Source of the DNA: DTYU01 sp040757355
GTDB lineage: Bacteria; Bacillota; Desulfotomaculia; Desulfotomaculales; Ammonificaceae
Reading direction: 5' to 3'
DNA length: 64,000 nucleotides
Assembly: GCA_040757355.1 (NCBI GenBank)
Contig: JBFLWY010000013.1
Coordinates: forward strand, 1 to 64,000
Shown piece after piece: positions 8,175 through 16,351 of this stretch. How positions within the stretch are numbered: the stretch's first letter is position 1; every line of letters starts with the position of its first letter. Position numbers and translations under genes: made by a program. The notes under the pieces are model-generated. The model saw only the letters and a program-made list of their open reading frames with translations, searched no databases and was not told the origin of the DNA.

Positions 8175-9539
8175 ATGTTCAACAAGATTTTGATCGCTAA
8201 CCGGGGAGAGATCGCACTCCGGATCATTCGTGCATGCAAGGAACTCGGAATCAAAACCGTTGTTGTTTACTCTGAGGCTGACCGCGACAGCCTGCCTACC
8301 AGGCTTGCTGATGAGGCCTTTTGCATCGGACCACCGCCTGCGGCTAAAAGTTATTTGAACATTACCAATATTATCAGTGTAGCCGAGGTTTCCGGGGCTG
8401 AAGCAATTCACCCGGGTTACGGATTTCTCGCGGAGAACGCAGGCTTTGCAGACATCTGTGCAAGTTGCGGCCTTACCTTCATTGGCCCTCCGGTGGAAGC
8501 ATTGGAAAAAATGGGAAATAAGGCCGTAGCAAGGAAAACCGTAGCTGATGCCGGCGTTCCGGTGGTTCCCGGTTCGGAAGAGGTGCTTCTTAGCGTGGAC
8601 CACGCACTCAGCCTGGCCGAAGAGATCGGTTATCCGGTTATGATTAAGGCATCGGCGGGAGGCGGCGGCCGTGGAATGCGGGTCGTCCATACGCCTACGG
8701 AGCTTAAAACTGCGCTGAAATCTGCTCAAAGCGAGGCGGAAGCAGCGTTCGGCAGTCCTGAGTTATACCTTGAGAAATACGTGGAAGAGCCCCGACATAT
8801 TGAGTTCCAGGTCTTGGGCGACCGGCACGGCAACATGGTTTACTTAGGCGAGCGCGACTGCTCTATTCAGCGTCGGAACCAAAAACTTCTTGAAGAAGCG
8901 CCGTCGACGGCACTTACACCGGCCTTACGTAAGAAAATGGGGGAGGCCGCATTAAGGGCAGCCAAAGCGGCCGGTTATCATAATGCCGGTACGGTTGAGT
9001 TCCTACTTGACAAGTACAATAATTTTTATTTTATTGAAATGAATACGCGCATACAGGTAGAACACCCGGTAACCGAAATGGTTACCGGCCGTGATCTGGT
9101 AAAAGAGCAGATCAGGATTGCAGCCGGTGAGCCCTTAGGCTATAAACAGTCGGAGATCAAGATTGACGGGTGGTCCATTGAATGCCGCATTAACGTAGAA
9201 GACCCGAACCGCAATTTTACTCCCTGTCCCGGACAGGTACAGGCCTTCCTTCCCCCCGGCGGCCCCGGGATTAGGGTCGATACGGCGGTGTACCCGGGAT
9301 ATACAATCCCGCCTTATTATGATTCTTTAATAGCGAAGGTTGTCGCCTGGGGACAGAACCGTGATGAAGCGATTGCCAGGATGCAGCGCGGGCTGGGAGA
9401 AATTGTCATTGAAGGAGTGCCTACCACCGTTTCATTTCACCAGCGGGTTCTGCAAAACGCCTTTTTCCGGCGCGGAGAGGTTTACACGAACTTTGTACAG
9501 CGACGTATTCTGATAGAAGAAGAATTGCGGTTGCCGTAA
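8175..9539 (+). CDS. accC: Biotin carboxylase (acetyl-CoA carboxylase / pyruvate carboxylase subunit A type)
   Basis: 454 residues, the usual length. It carboxylates biotin using ATP and bicarbonate. Visible motifs: N-terminal KILIANRGEIALRI, HPGYGFLAEN near 79, the glycine-rich ATP loop IKASAGGGGRGMR from about 157, RDCSIQRRNQK near 233 and the catalytic MNTRIQVEHPVTE near 289. The ATG at 8175 follows GGAGGAG (8161-8167) by 7 nt; an upstream in-frame extension lacks such a site. It directly follows the carboxyltransferase-carrier fusion, so it probably serves as PycA for that protein; use in fatty acid synthesis as well is possible because no accA/accD is in the window. Confidence 0.93.
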   Translation: MFNKILIANRGEIALRIIRACKELGIKTVVVYSEADRDSLPTRLADEAFCIGPPPAAKSYLNITNIISVAEVSGAEAIHPGYGFLAENAGFADICASCGLTFIGPPVEALEKMGNKAVARKTVADAGVPVVPGSEEVLLSVDHALSLAEEIGYPVMIKASAGGGGRGMRVVHTPTELKTALKSAQSEAEAAFGSPELYLEKYVEEPRHIEFQVLGDRHGNMVYLGERDCSIQRRNQKLLEEAPSTALTPALRKKMGEAALRAAKAAGYHNAGTVEFLLDKYNNFYFIEMNTRIQVEHPVTEMVTGRDLVKEQIRIAAGEPLGYKQSEIKIDGWSIECRINVEDPNRNFTPCPGQVQAFLPPGGPGIRVDTAVYPGYTIPPYYDSLIAKVVAWGQNRDEAIARMQRGLGEIVIEGVPTTVSFHQRVLQNAFFRRGEVYTNFVQRRILIEEELRLP

Positions 9540-9559
9540 TGGGAAATATTTAGTATAAT
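9531..9559 (+). promoter_or_regulatory. Candidate sigma-A promoter for the asp23 operon
   Basis: TTGCCG (9531-9536), a 17-nt spacer and a perfect TATAAT (9554-9559). It starts within the last codons of accC and would place the transcript start near 9566, about 37 nt before the asp23 ATG. Confidence 0.6.
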
Positions 9560-9602
9560 ATTTTTGTTTAGGAGGGAAATTTGGATTTAAGGAGGTGTTC
9601 GC

Positions 9603-10004
9603 ATGGCCAAGGAAGCGATTGCCGGTCAGGAGTTGAGAAGCGAACTGGGGGCGGTGCGCATCGCGAACGAGGTGGTTGGCATAATTGCAGGTCTGGCTGC
9701 AACAGAGGTTCCGGGTGTCGCCGGGATGAGCGGCGGCATAGCCGGCGGAATTGCCGAGATGCTGGGCCGCAAGAATCTCTCTAAAGGAGTAAAGGTTGAA
9801 GTCGGTGAACGTGAGGCGGCTGTCGACCTTTTTGTTGTTGTAAATTACGGAGTGCGAATTGCGGATGTTGCCGCGCAGGTTCAGTCGGCGGTAAAAAGAG
9901 CTGTCGAGGAGATGACCGGGCTGGTAGTGGTTGAGGTGAATGTACACGTACAAGGCGTGGTTTTCCCGGAGGAAGAAAGGGAAGAGGAACGACGCGTACG
10001 TTAG
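9603..10004 (+). CDS. Asp23/Gls24 family envelope stress response protein
   Basis: 133 residues with the Asp23 (DUF322) fold: conserved VRIANEVVGIIAGLAATEVPGV near residue 17, a glycine-rich loop GMSGGIAGGIAEMLG, and a central VDLFVVVNYGVRI strand. An acidic/basic tail (EEEREEERRVR) ends the protein. These abundant proteins gather at the membrane through the anchor AmaP and are linked to envelope stress. The AAGGAGGTG site before ATG 9603 is near perfect, suggesting high expression. It is followed by amaP and a DUF2273 gene, the usual trio. The precise molecular function of the family is not established. Confidence 0.88.
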   Translation: MAKEAIAGQELRSELGAVRIANEVVGIIAGLAATEVPGVAGMSGGIAGGIAEMLGRKNLSKGVKVEVGEREAAVDLFVVVNYGVRIADVAAQVQSAVKRAVEEMTGLVVVEVNVHVQGVVFPEEEREEERRVR

Positions 10005-10150
10005 TTAGGGCAATGCGCGAAGGTTGTTGAAAAGAAGTCAACCGTTCCGCCGCCGGTAGAAGAGCAATGCGAAAGGCTAACTCGCCAACCAAGACAGAAT
10101 CAGCTCGTCCACTGACAGATGGTATAAGCGTTAAGCACGGAGGGCGCGAA

Positions 10151-10198
10151 AAACAAGCATGGCGCAGTATTCGACTAAGTAGTCGAAAGAACTTGTTT
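10151..10198 (+). promoter_or_regulatory. Two-tier stem-loop between asp23 and amaP
   Basis: AAACAAG (10151-10157) pairs with CTTGTTT (10192-10198), and inside it TTCGACTA (10170-10177) pairs with TAGTCGAA (10180-10187). It occupies the 280-nt gap ahead of amaP. It may cause partial termination or transcript processing that lowers amaP relative to asp23; this is inference. No gene is supported in the rest of the gap. Confidence 0.4.
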
Positions 10199-10284
10199 CA
10201 CAAAAAGACAGGAAGGTCTGCGAAGCCAGGTAGGTTTTTGCAGCGGTCTCCTTTAGAAAAATACTTAACTGAAGGAGTGGTTTG

Positions 10285-10821
10285 ATGGGACCGTTTGATC
10301 GCGGTCTCTTATTGCTTTACAGCTTGTGTATTACAGTCATCCTTGCAGTCTTGGTCCTGATGCTGGCTGGGTGGCAGCCGGCGCTTGGACTGGCTGAGGA
10401 AGTTTTTTCGCCGCAGCGCCGTGATTTGTTGTACGGTACAGCCGCGGTTTTGTTAATAGTAGGGTTCAGGCTGATGTATGCAAGTGTGAAGGTCCGCCGC
10501 CCGCAGGGCAGACTGGCCTTGGTAGAAGACAATCCCCTCGGCCAAGTACAGGTGGCACTAACCGCCATCGAAAGCCTGGTTTCGAAAGTTGTGGCGAACT
10601 TCCCCGGCGTCAGGGAAGTCCGCCCCAAAGTAACTCAGGTGCCGCAGGGAATCGCCATTCAGATCAAACTGGTAACAGCTCCGAGTGCTAACATCCCTGA
10701 GCTTTCTCAAGAAATTCAACAGCAGGTCAAAGATATGGTTAAGGACGTTACGGGTATCACCACCAACAACGTACAGGTTCTTGTCGATAACATATCAACG
10801 GCCAAACCGCGAGTGGAATAG
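10285..10821 (+). CDS. amaP: Alkaline shock response membrane anchor protein AmaP
   Basis: 178 residues. Two N-terminal membrane helices are visible (about residues 7-28 and 46-65), joined by a short loop, followed by a soluble Asp23-like domain containing LVSKVVANFPGVREVRPKV. AmaP anchors Asp23 to the cytoplasmic membrane in Gram-positive bacteria. The ATG at 10285 has an AGGAG site at 10273-10277. The following gene begins 14 nt downstream, in keeping with an asp23-amaP-DUF2273 operon. Confidence 0.82.
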   Translation: MGPFDRGLLLLYSLCITVILAVLVLMLAGWQPALGLAEEVFSPQRRDLLYGTAAVLLIVGFRLMYASVKVRRPQGRLALVEDNPLGQVQVALTAIESLVSKVVANFPGVREVRPKVTQVPQGIAIQIKLVTAPSANIPELSQEIQQQVKDMVKDVTGITTNNVQVLVDNISTAKPRVE

Positions 10822-10835
10822 GACGGGGGATAAAC

Positions 10836-11045
10836 GTGAACTATCAGGAACTTTTTGAACGCCACCGGGGGAAAATAATTGGAATAGTTTTGGGGCTTGC
10901 GTTCGGATGGTTTGCTATTGTCTATGGATTCTGGAAGGCGCTTTTTGTTGCAGCCTGTGTTGCAGCCGGCTATTTCATTGGCAAACGGATCGACGAGCGG
11001 GTGAAACTCGGGAGCTTCCTGGATAATCTCTTCCGGGAGAAGTAG
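10836..11045 (+). CDS. DUF2273 family small membrane protein
   Basis: 69 residues beginning at GTG 10836 (MNYQELFERHRGKIIGIVLG). Two hydrophobic segments (about residues 13-31 and 34-47) form a helical hairpin, followed by a GKRIDERVKL motif and a short charged end. Proteins of this family regularly accompany Asp23 and AmaP, and a structural or membrane-anchoring role is presumed. The GGGGGA upstream is a reasonable ribosome binding site. It ends 8 nt before nusB. Confidence 0.85.
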   Translation: MNYQELFERHRGKIIGIVLGLAFGWFAIVYGFWKALFVAACVAAGYFIGKRIDERVKLGSFLDNLFREK

Positions 11046-11053
11046 GTGGTTGC

Positions 11054-11476
11054 GTGAGCCGGCGGCGGGCAAGGGAAGCGGGGGTTATCGTCCTTTTTCA
11101 GGTTGATATCGGTCGTGCCGAGGTAAATGAGGCTTTTGAAAGAACCATGAATGAGTGGAGAATTAATGGTACGGAACGGGAGTTTGCGGCGTCGCTCGTC
11201 TTTGGTGCGCACTCAAAACAGGATGCTATCGACCGGATCATTACCGATTTAAGCCGTGACTGGCGGATCGAAAGGATGAACGGCGTTGACCGGAATACGA
11301 TGCGGGTCGCGCTTTTTGAGTTGCTATTTCGTGACGATATACCGCCCAACGTGGCGATAAACGAGGCCGTCGAGCTGGCAAAACGCTATGGCGGTGAAGA
11401 CTCTCCGCGCTTTGTCAACGGAATCTTAGGAAAAGTGGCGGAAAGCTTGGATATATACAGAGAAAAGGTAAAATAG
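11054..11476 (+). CDS. nusB: Transcription antitermination protein NusB
   Basis: 140 residues, all-helical NusB family. Recognisable segments are the basic N-terminus SRRRAREAGVIVLFQVDIG, NGVDRNTMRVALFELLF in the middle and INEAVELAKRYGGEDSPRFVNGILG near the end. NusB binds boxA RNA with S10 (NusE) in rRNA antitermination. The start is GTG at 11054. It follows the asp23 group by 8 nt and precedes xseA, the common Firmicute order. Confidence 0.93.
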   Translation: MSRRRAREAGVIVLFQVDIGRAEVNEAFERTMNEWRINGTEREFAASLVFGAHSKQDAIDRIITDLSRDWRIERMNGVDRNTMRVALFELLFRDDIPPNVAINEAVELAKRYGGEDSPRFVNGILGKVAESLDIYREKVK

Positions 11477-11921
11477 TTCTTTTGTAATCGCGGAACAAGG
11501 CTGTGATTTGCCATTTCGTCTAAGCAACCTCATCTTGGCACTGCGCTGCCGGAATCAACGCCATCCACCATATAGTCCACCACCGTCTACAGAGGGATAA
11601 ATGTTCGGTAAACCACGCACCTGAGGTTGATTAGACCAATGCTGTTCGGCCACAACTCTTACGTACGCCGAAGAACCAAGGTGCAACCTTACGAAACGCG
11701 GCGATCGCTGGGCAGAGTGCGGAAGCCGGGCGGGGACGAGCCGGAGCGTACTTAATTCAGAGGTCGGAAGCCGGAAGTCGGAGGTCTGAAAAAGGGGAAA
11801 AGGGAATTCGCGTAGTGAATCCTATGAGGTCTGACCTCTGACATCCTGCATCTGACTACCGAAATGCGCCGCTTATCGCCGTGCCCGGCGGAGTTCACTG
11901 AATATTTACACGGAGGAAAAC
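11477..11921. other. Intergenic region nusB-xseA carrying a short repeat
   Basis: No gene is seen in these 445 nt. TCAGAGGTC (11758-11766) is inverted at 11833-11841, and the stretch between them holds repeated CGGAAG/GGAGGTC words. The right end carries a repeat shared with the remA and folD upstream regions (listed separately). The base composition and lack of long frames suggest decayed or structural DNA. Confidence 0.5.
11837..11892 (+). repeat. Short intergenic repeat family 2, copy a
   Basis: The block starting TCTGACATCCTGCATCTGAC and ending CTTATCGCCGTGCCC is closely matched at 42189-42245, and its right part (AATGCGCCG..TATCGCCG) again at 13577-13605. It ends 30 nt before the xseA ATG. 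Confidence 0.75.
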
Positions 11922-13142
11922 ATGCCTATCCTTACCGTTACTGAGGTCAACAACCGCATACGCGAACAGCTTGAAAGCGACCCGGTTCTTAACGCCCTGT
12001 GGGTGCGCGGTGAAATCTCGAATTTGAGCATGCCGGCATCCGGGCATCTTTATTTTACTCTAAAGGATCAAACTAGCCAGATGCGGGCGGTTATGTTCCG
12101 TTCACGGGCCCAATCCTTGCAGTTTCCGTTGTCCAACGGAGTGTCTGTAATAGTCCGCGGCCGCATTTCGCTTTACGAGCGTGACGGAAACGTACAGCTC
12201 TATGTTTACGAGGTCGAACACGACGGTGTCGGGCTTCAACAAATCATGCTGCGGCAGTTGAAATTACGGCTTGAAAAGGAAGGGCTTTTCAGCCCTTTCC
12301 GGAAACGTGCGCTGCCGCGTTTTCCGAAGCGGATCGGGGTCGCTACCTCAATCGAAGGAGCTGCCGTTCGCGACATCGCTGAAATCTTACGGCAGCGCTG
12401 GCCGGTAGCGGAAGTGGTTATTGCTCCCTGCGCGGTTCAGGGAGAACAGGCCCCGGCGGAGATTGCTGCAGCCGTTGGACGGTTAAACCGGCACGGGAAT
12501 GTGGATGTCATTATTGTCGGCCGTGGTGGCGGTTCGTCGGAAGAGCTTTCTGCGTTCAATACCGAATTGGTCGTCAGGGCGGTTTATGCGTGCGATGTTC
12601 CCGTAGTGTCCGCTGTAGGGCACGAACGCGATGAAACGCTTACGGACCTGGTCGCAGACGCACGCGCCGCCACACCGTCCGCGGCCGCTGCGCTTGTTTC
12701 ACCAGACAGCGGCGAATTGTTACTACAGTTAAACCAGACGGCCGGAAGACTCCGGATGGCGATCGCCAGACGGTTTGAGGTTCTGCGCCTGCGTTTTCAG
12801 CAGGCAATAGGCAGCCGGGCCTTTCTTCAGCCGTGGGAATCGATTTGCGGCCGAAGGGCACAGATGGTCGACGGGCTGGGGCTTCGACTCGAATACCGTG
12901 TTCGGGACAGGTTGCAAAGGGCTGAAGCACAGCTTGCCGTCCTAAGCGGGAGGCTTGATGCACTCAGCCCGTTAAAGACAATGGCGCGCGGTTACAGCGT
13001 ATGCCGCCATTCGGCCAGCGGCCGGGTGCTCACAGATGCATCCGAGGTCGCTGCGGGCCAAGGGGTGGAAGTGCTGCTCTACCGCGGCCGTCTTCAGTGC
13101 AAAGTGGAAGGTACTGCTGACGGCGGTAATGCTGCTTCTTAA
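11922..13142 (+). CDS. xseA: Exodeoxyribonuclease VII large subunit
   Basis: 406 residues. An N-terminal OB-fold (about 1-100, starting PILTVTEVNNRIREQLE) precedes the exonuclease VII catalytic region with the signatures KRIGVATSIEGAAVRDI and IVGRGGGSSEELSAFN and the HERDETLTDLVAD segment; a coiled-coil follows. With XseB it degrades single-stranded DNA in both directions. The ATG at 11922 follows GGAGGAAAA. The small subunit xseB is about 4 kb downstream, separated by folD, fchA, spo0M and a DUF4416 gene, as in several Clostridia. Confidence 0.95.
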   Translation: MPILTVTEVNNRIREQLESDPVLNALWVRGEISNLSMPASGHLYFTLKDQTSQMRAVMFRSRAQSLQFPLSNGVSVIVRGRISLYERDGNVQLYVYEVEHDGVGLQQIMLRQLKLRLEKEGLFSPFRKRALPRFPKRIGVATSIEGAAVRDIAEILRQRWPVAEVVIAPCAVQGEQAPAEIAAAVGRLNRHGNVDVIIVGRGGGSSEELSAFNTELVVRAVYACDVPVVSAVGHERDETLTDLVADARAATPSAAAALVSPDSGELLLQLNQTAGRLRMAIARRFEVLRLRFQQAIGSRAFLQPWESICGRRAQMVDGLGLRLEYRVRDRLQRAEAQLAVLSGRLDALSPLKTMARGYSVCRHSASGRVLTDASEVAAGQGVEVLLYRGRLQCKVEGTADGGNAAS

Positions 13143-13462
13143 CTTTCCTTTTATTCCGTTCAACCCTCGGTTCTTTACAACGGAAGCGTCCATCGTTATA
13201 CTACCGCAAAACAAATCCGGAGAATCTATCTGTGGTTCGACCAGGCGGCTCGGTTAGGTAAAGTTTTTCGGCGTGCGTGTAAAATAAATTTAGGAAGAGT
13301 CTCGCATGGGAACGTTTGTTCCCTCTATAAGCAATGAAAATAGGTACGATCCATAAACGGCGATTCATCGTCGCCGCCGGGAATGAGAATGATGGTTCAA
13401 TGATCACTAACGTAGCGCTATACGGAACGCGGTGAGAAACAAGCAGTGCGCGGAAGGCGCAG

Positions 13463-13561
13463 CCCAGCACTCAGGCTGGTATTAAAACGTGGTTTGGCGA
13501 AGCGTTTGAATTGGGTTTAGGGGTATGGCATCTTTTATTAAAGGTGTAACTGAGTGCTGGG
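13463..13561 (+). repeat. Degenerate relative of the nested-palindrome repeat
   Basis: CCCAGCACTCAG (13463-13474) and its exact inverse CTGAGTGCTGGG (13550-13561) bound a 99-bp element. The boxes differ from those of the three full copies only at the last base(s) (CAG versus CAAT). The inner duplicated boxes are absent. It ends 76 nt before the folD start. Confidence 0.8.
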
Positions 13562-13576
13562 CGAGCCTGACGAAGT

Positions 13577-13605
13577 AATGCGCCGTTTATCGCCGCGCCC
13601 ACCGG
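13577..13605 (+). repeat. Short intergenic repeat family 2, fragment
   Basis: AATGCGCCGTTTATCGCCGC and the following GCCCACCGG match the right part of 11837-11892 and 42189-42245. It lies 32 nt before the folD ATG. Confidence 0.6.
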
Positions 13606-13637
13606 TAGAAATACTATTTTTTAGAGGAGGTAGGGTG

Positions 13638-14486
13638 ATGGGGGTTCTGTTGGATGGCAAGGCGTTAGCGGCAAAGATTAAGGAAGAGATAAAAGCGGGG
13701 GTTGAAAAACTTGCGTCTCGCGGTGTTGCGCCGAAACTAACGGCGGTTTTGGTGGGGGATGATCCCGGTTCAGTGGTTTATGCCCGGGCAAAGGAAAAGG
13801 CGTGTGCGGGTGTGGGTATTGCTTATGAACTCCACCATCTTCCCGGCGATACCCAGGAAGCGGAAGTGCTCGATCTTGTGGCAAGGCTCAATGCGGATCC
13901 GGCGGTGCACGGCATCCTGGTGGAGTTTCCACTGCCGAAACAGATAAACAAGTGGCGTATTCTGGACGCCGTCTCGCCGCTCAAGGACGTCGACGGGATG
14001 ACGGCTGTAAACCGTGGACGGCTGCTGGCGGGGGAAGAAGGGTTATTCCCTGCCACGCCTCAAAGTTGCATAGAGATTATGGAGCGCCATGGGATTGAGA
14101 TTGCCGGAAAACACGCGGTGCTGGTGGGGCGGGGAGAAACCGTCGGACGGCCGTTAATTCTCATGCTGCTGCGGAAGAACGCAACCATCACGGTCTGCCA
14201 CACAAAGACGGTGGACGTGCGGCGTCACACCCGTGAGGCAGATATCTTGATCGCGGCTGCCGGTAAGGCAGGGCTCATTACCGGAGACATGATCCGGCCG
14301 GGAGCGGTGGTTGTAGACGCCGGTATAAACCAGACAGACAAGGGTATTTGCGGGGATGTTGACTTTGAAAGCGCAAAAGAGGTGGCCGGATACATCACCC
14401 CGGTCCCCGGCGGCGTCGGCAGCATGACCACAACACTGATACTGCAGAACGTTTTGAAAGCGGTTTCACTCCAGGGGCTGGGTTAA
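13638..14486 (+). CDS. folD: Bifunctional methylene-THF dehydrogenase / methenyl-THF cyclohydrolase FolD
   Basis: 282 residues. It interconverts 5,10-methylene-THF and 10-formyl-THF with NAD(P). The active-site region VVYARAKEKACAGVGI carries the catalytic Lys near residue 56; DVDGMTAVNRGRL and the Rossmann motif VLVGRGETVGRPL follow (the common form is GRSxxVGxP, so Gly replaces Ser here), then PVPGGVGSMTTTLI near the end. The ATG at 13638 has a GAGGAGG site 7 nt upstream; an in-frame upstream extension crosses a repeat and is rejected. The adjacent fchA suggests one-carbon metabolism, and the GCV/Wood-Ljungdahl link is inference. Confidence 0.94.
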   Translation: MGVLLDGKALAAKIKEEIKAGVEKLASRGVAPKLTAVLVGDDPGSVVYARAKEKACAGVGIAYELHHLPGDTQEAEVLDLVARLNADPAVHGILVEFPLPKQINKWRILDAVSPLKDVDGMTAVNRGRLLAGEEGLFPATPQSCIEIMERHGIEIAGKHAVLVGRGETVGRPLILMLLRKNATITVCHTKTVDVRRHTREADILIAAAGKAGLITGDMIRPGAVVVDAGINQTDKGICGDVDFESAKEVAGYITPVPGGVGSMTTTLILQNVLKAVSLQGLG

Positions 14487-14498
14487 GGAGGTGCGGAA

Positions 14499-15137
14499 AT
14501 GGCGCAGGTTTTTGACTGGAGCATAAGGCAGTTCTTAAAGGAGGCCGCCTCCAACGCACCTACACCCGGCGGGGGAAGTGTGGCCGCACTCTGCGGGGCT
14601 TTGGCGGCGTCAATGGCGTCAATGGTGGCCAGCCTGACAGTCGGTAAAGAGAAATACGCTGAGGTCGAACCGGAGATGCAGGCGATGCTTCAAAAGACCG
14701 CTGCGCTCATTCAAAGGTTCGAAGAACTGGTAGCAGCGGATATTGAAGCCTTTAGTGCTTTCATGTCGGTTTACAAACTCCCTAAAGATACCGAAGAGCA
14801 AAAGGCGGAGCGGACCAGACGAATGCAGGAGGCCCTGGTTCAAGCCACCGAAACACCACTCAGTATAGCCGAAGCGTGCCTTGAAGTGCTGGAACTGGCC
14901 GAACAGGCCGCCTTGAAGGGGAACAAGGGTGCGGTCAGCGATGCCGGTGTGGCGGCATACCTCAGCGAAGCGGCGCTGAACGCGGCGCTGTTGAACGTTG
15001 ATATAAACGTACCGCTCATAAAAAACGATTCTTATGTCGCGGAAGCACGCTCAAAAAAGGAAACATTGACGAATCAGGCCTCGGTGATCAAGCAGCGTGC
15101 AGCCTCCGCTGTCGCCGGGCGTTTAGCCGGCGGTTGA
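14499..15137 (+). CDS. fchA: Cyclodeaminase/cyclohydrolase family protein (FchA-like methenyl-THF cyclohydrolase)
   Basis: 212 residues, helical FTCD-C/FchA family. The N-terminal APTPGGGSVAALCGALAASM is the family signature; the rest is helical, with a C-terminal AGRLAGG. Members either release ammonia from formimino-THF or hydrolyse methenyl-THF. Next to folD the cyclohydrolase role is more likely. The ATG at 14499 follows AAGGAGGTG. A strong terminator follows 38 nt after the stop, closing this transcription unit. Confidence 0.88.
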   Translation: MAQVFDWSIRQFLKEAASNAPTPGGGSVAALCGALAASMASMVASLTVGKEKYAEVEPEMQAMLQKTAALIQRFEELVAADIEAFSAFMSVYKLPKDTEEQKAERTRRMQEALVQATETPLSIAEACLEVLELAEQAALKGNKGAVSDAGVAAYLSEAALNAALLNVDINVPLIKNDSYVAEARSKKETLTNQASVIKQRAASAVAGRLAGG

Positions 15138-15175
15138 CAGAGCGGTTACAGTTCTTTAAGCGGGGCTTCGCCTTA

Positions 15176-15200
15176 CGGGAAGGTGCACTTCCCGTTTTTT
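15176..15200 (+). terminator. Rho-independent terminator after fchA
   Basis: CGGGAAG (15176-15182) and CTTCCCG (15188-15194) form a perfect 7-bp stem with loop GTGCA, followed directly by six T. Confidence 0.9.
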
Positions 15201-15279
15201 ATGCACTAATAACATACTGCAGACGTCTTTACTTTTCCTTTGTAATCCGGGATGTATGCTTCCCTGCGTTTAATATACA

Positions 15280-15308
15280 TTGACAGATCAAACCGGTCAT
15301 GTGAATAT
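15280..15308 (+). promoter_or_regulatory. Weak candidate promoter for the spo0M homologue
   Basis: A perfect TTGACA (15280-15285) is followed 17 nt later by GAATAT (15303-15308), which matches TATAAT at only three positions. GAAT also recalls a sigma-H -10, the factor used by Bacillus spo0M, but no sigma-H -35 is clear. Confidence 0.3.
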
Positions 15309-15340
15309 ATAAAAGAAAACTCAATTTAGGAGGATTGGCG

Positions 15341-16311
15341 ATGCTGAAGAAGTTTCTGTCATCAATAGGGATAGGTTCGGCGCGCGTTGATCTGATATTG
15401 CCGCAAGATACTTACCGCGCCGGGGATAAAATAACCGGGACCGTGCGTATCGAGAGCGGGAAGGTGGACCAGGAAGTAAACAAAGTCTACCTGCAGCTCC
15501 TCGTTCATGCCCACTATGGCGNNNNNNNNNNNNNNNNNNNNNNNNNNNNNNNNNNNNNNNNNNNNNNNNNNNNNNNNNNNNNNNNNNNNNNNNNNNNNNN
15601 NNNNNNNNNNNNNNNNNNNNNATATTGCCGCAAGATACTTACCGCGCCGGGGATAAAATAACCGGGACCGTGCGTATCGAGAGCGGGAAGGTGGACCAGG
15701 AAGTAAACAAAGTCTACCTGCAGCTCCTCGTTCATGCCCACTATGGCGGTCGGGAGGAGCGGAAAGAGGTCAAACAGATTTTGCATTCTTCCGAAATTCT
15801 TCAGCCTTTAGTTGTTAAGGCGGGTGAAACCGCGCGAGAGTTTCCGGTTGAATTTCAAATACCTTTGACGGTTCCCATTTCCACACCGTCAACCAGGTTT
15901 TTCGTTCTGACAGGGTTGGACGTTAGCAAAGCGGTAGATCCGGGTGACTCGGACCCGATTATTATCTTACCTGACTGGCGGCGGGAAGTGGCAAAGAAGG
16001 CGCTGGAGAAGGAACTGGGGTTCAGACCCATAAGGGATTCAGGGGAATACAACGGCCGGCACCAGGAGTTTGAATACGTCCCGACCGGCTTCATGCGCGG
16101 TAAACTTGACGAGTTAGAAGCGGTTTTCCAACCGTCAAACGACGGTATACGGCTTTTTCTCGAAATAGACAAGAAGGGCGGCATGCTTGAGTTGTTTGAT
16201 TTAGACGAGCGACACGTATCATGCTTTATACCTGACAACACCTTGCAGTCACCGCAGGAAACGGCCCGGTTCCTCGCAGGCTTCATCGAAAGGGAATTCA
16301 AGAAGATTTGA
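15341..16311 (+). CDS. spo0M: Sporulation control protein Spo0M homologue, interrupted by an assembly gap
   Basis: The frame starts at ATG 15341 behind AGGAGG and is interrupted by 100 N (15522-15621). The 127 bases before the gap (15395-15521) are repeated exactly after it (15622-15748). Removing the gap and one copy gives a continuous 247-residue protein, close to the length of Spo0M. It has the arrestin-like Spo0M fold: RVDLILPQDTYRAGDKITG near residue 12, the EFPVEFQIP segment, and a C-terminal domain with FMRGKLDELEAVF. Spo0M affects early sporulation and cell-shape control in Bacillus. It follows a terminator and therefore starts a new unit. Confidence 0.85.
15522..15621. other. Assembly gap of 100 N
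   Basis: Exactly 100 N flanked by identical 127-bp sequence on both sides. This is the pattern left when two contigs that overlap by one k-mer length are scaffolded instead of merged. No real sequence is likely to be missing. Confidence 0.95.
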
Positions 16312-16351
16312 CGCTGCCGTAATGGTCTTGCCCAGGCGAGCCGCGAAAGGT

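Larger units (their letters stand above)
13143..13637. other. Intergenic region xseA-folD with degenerate repeats
   Basis: 495 nt without a supportable gene. It holds a copy of the right flank of repeat family 1 (CGCCGCCGGGAATGAGAATG near 13372), a 99-bp degenerate family 1 element (13463-13561), and a family 2 fragment (13577-13605) just before the folD ribosome binding site. Confidence 0.6.

Noticed and set aside
9581..9784. 67-codon frame starting at TTG just before asp23
   Set aside because: It has a decent GGAGGG site but overlaps asp23 in another frame and its Arg/Gly/Cys-rich product is typical of shadow frames.
10067..10285. 72-codon frame between asp23 and amaP
   Set aside because: No ribosome binding site, very basic unrecognised product, and it spans the stem-loop at 10151-10198.
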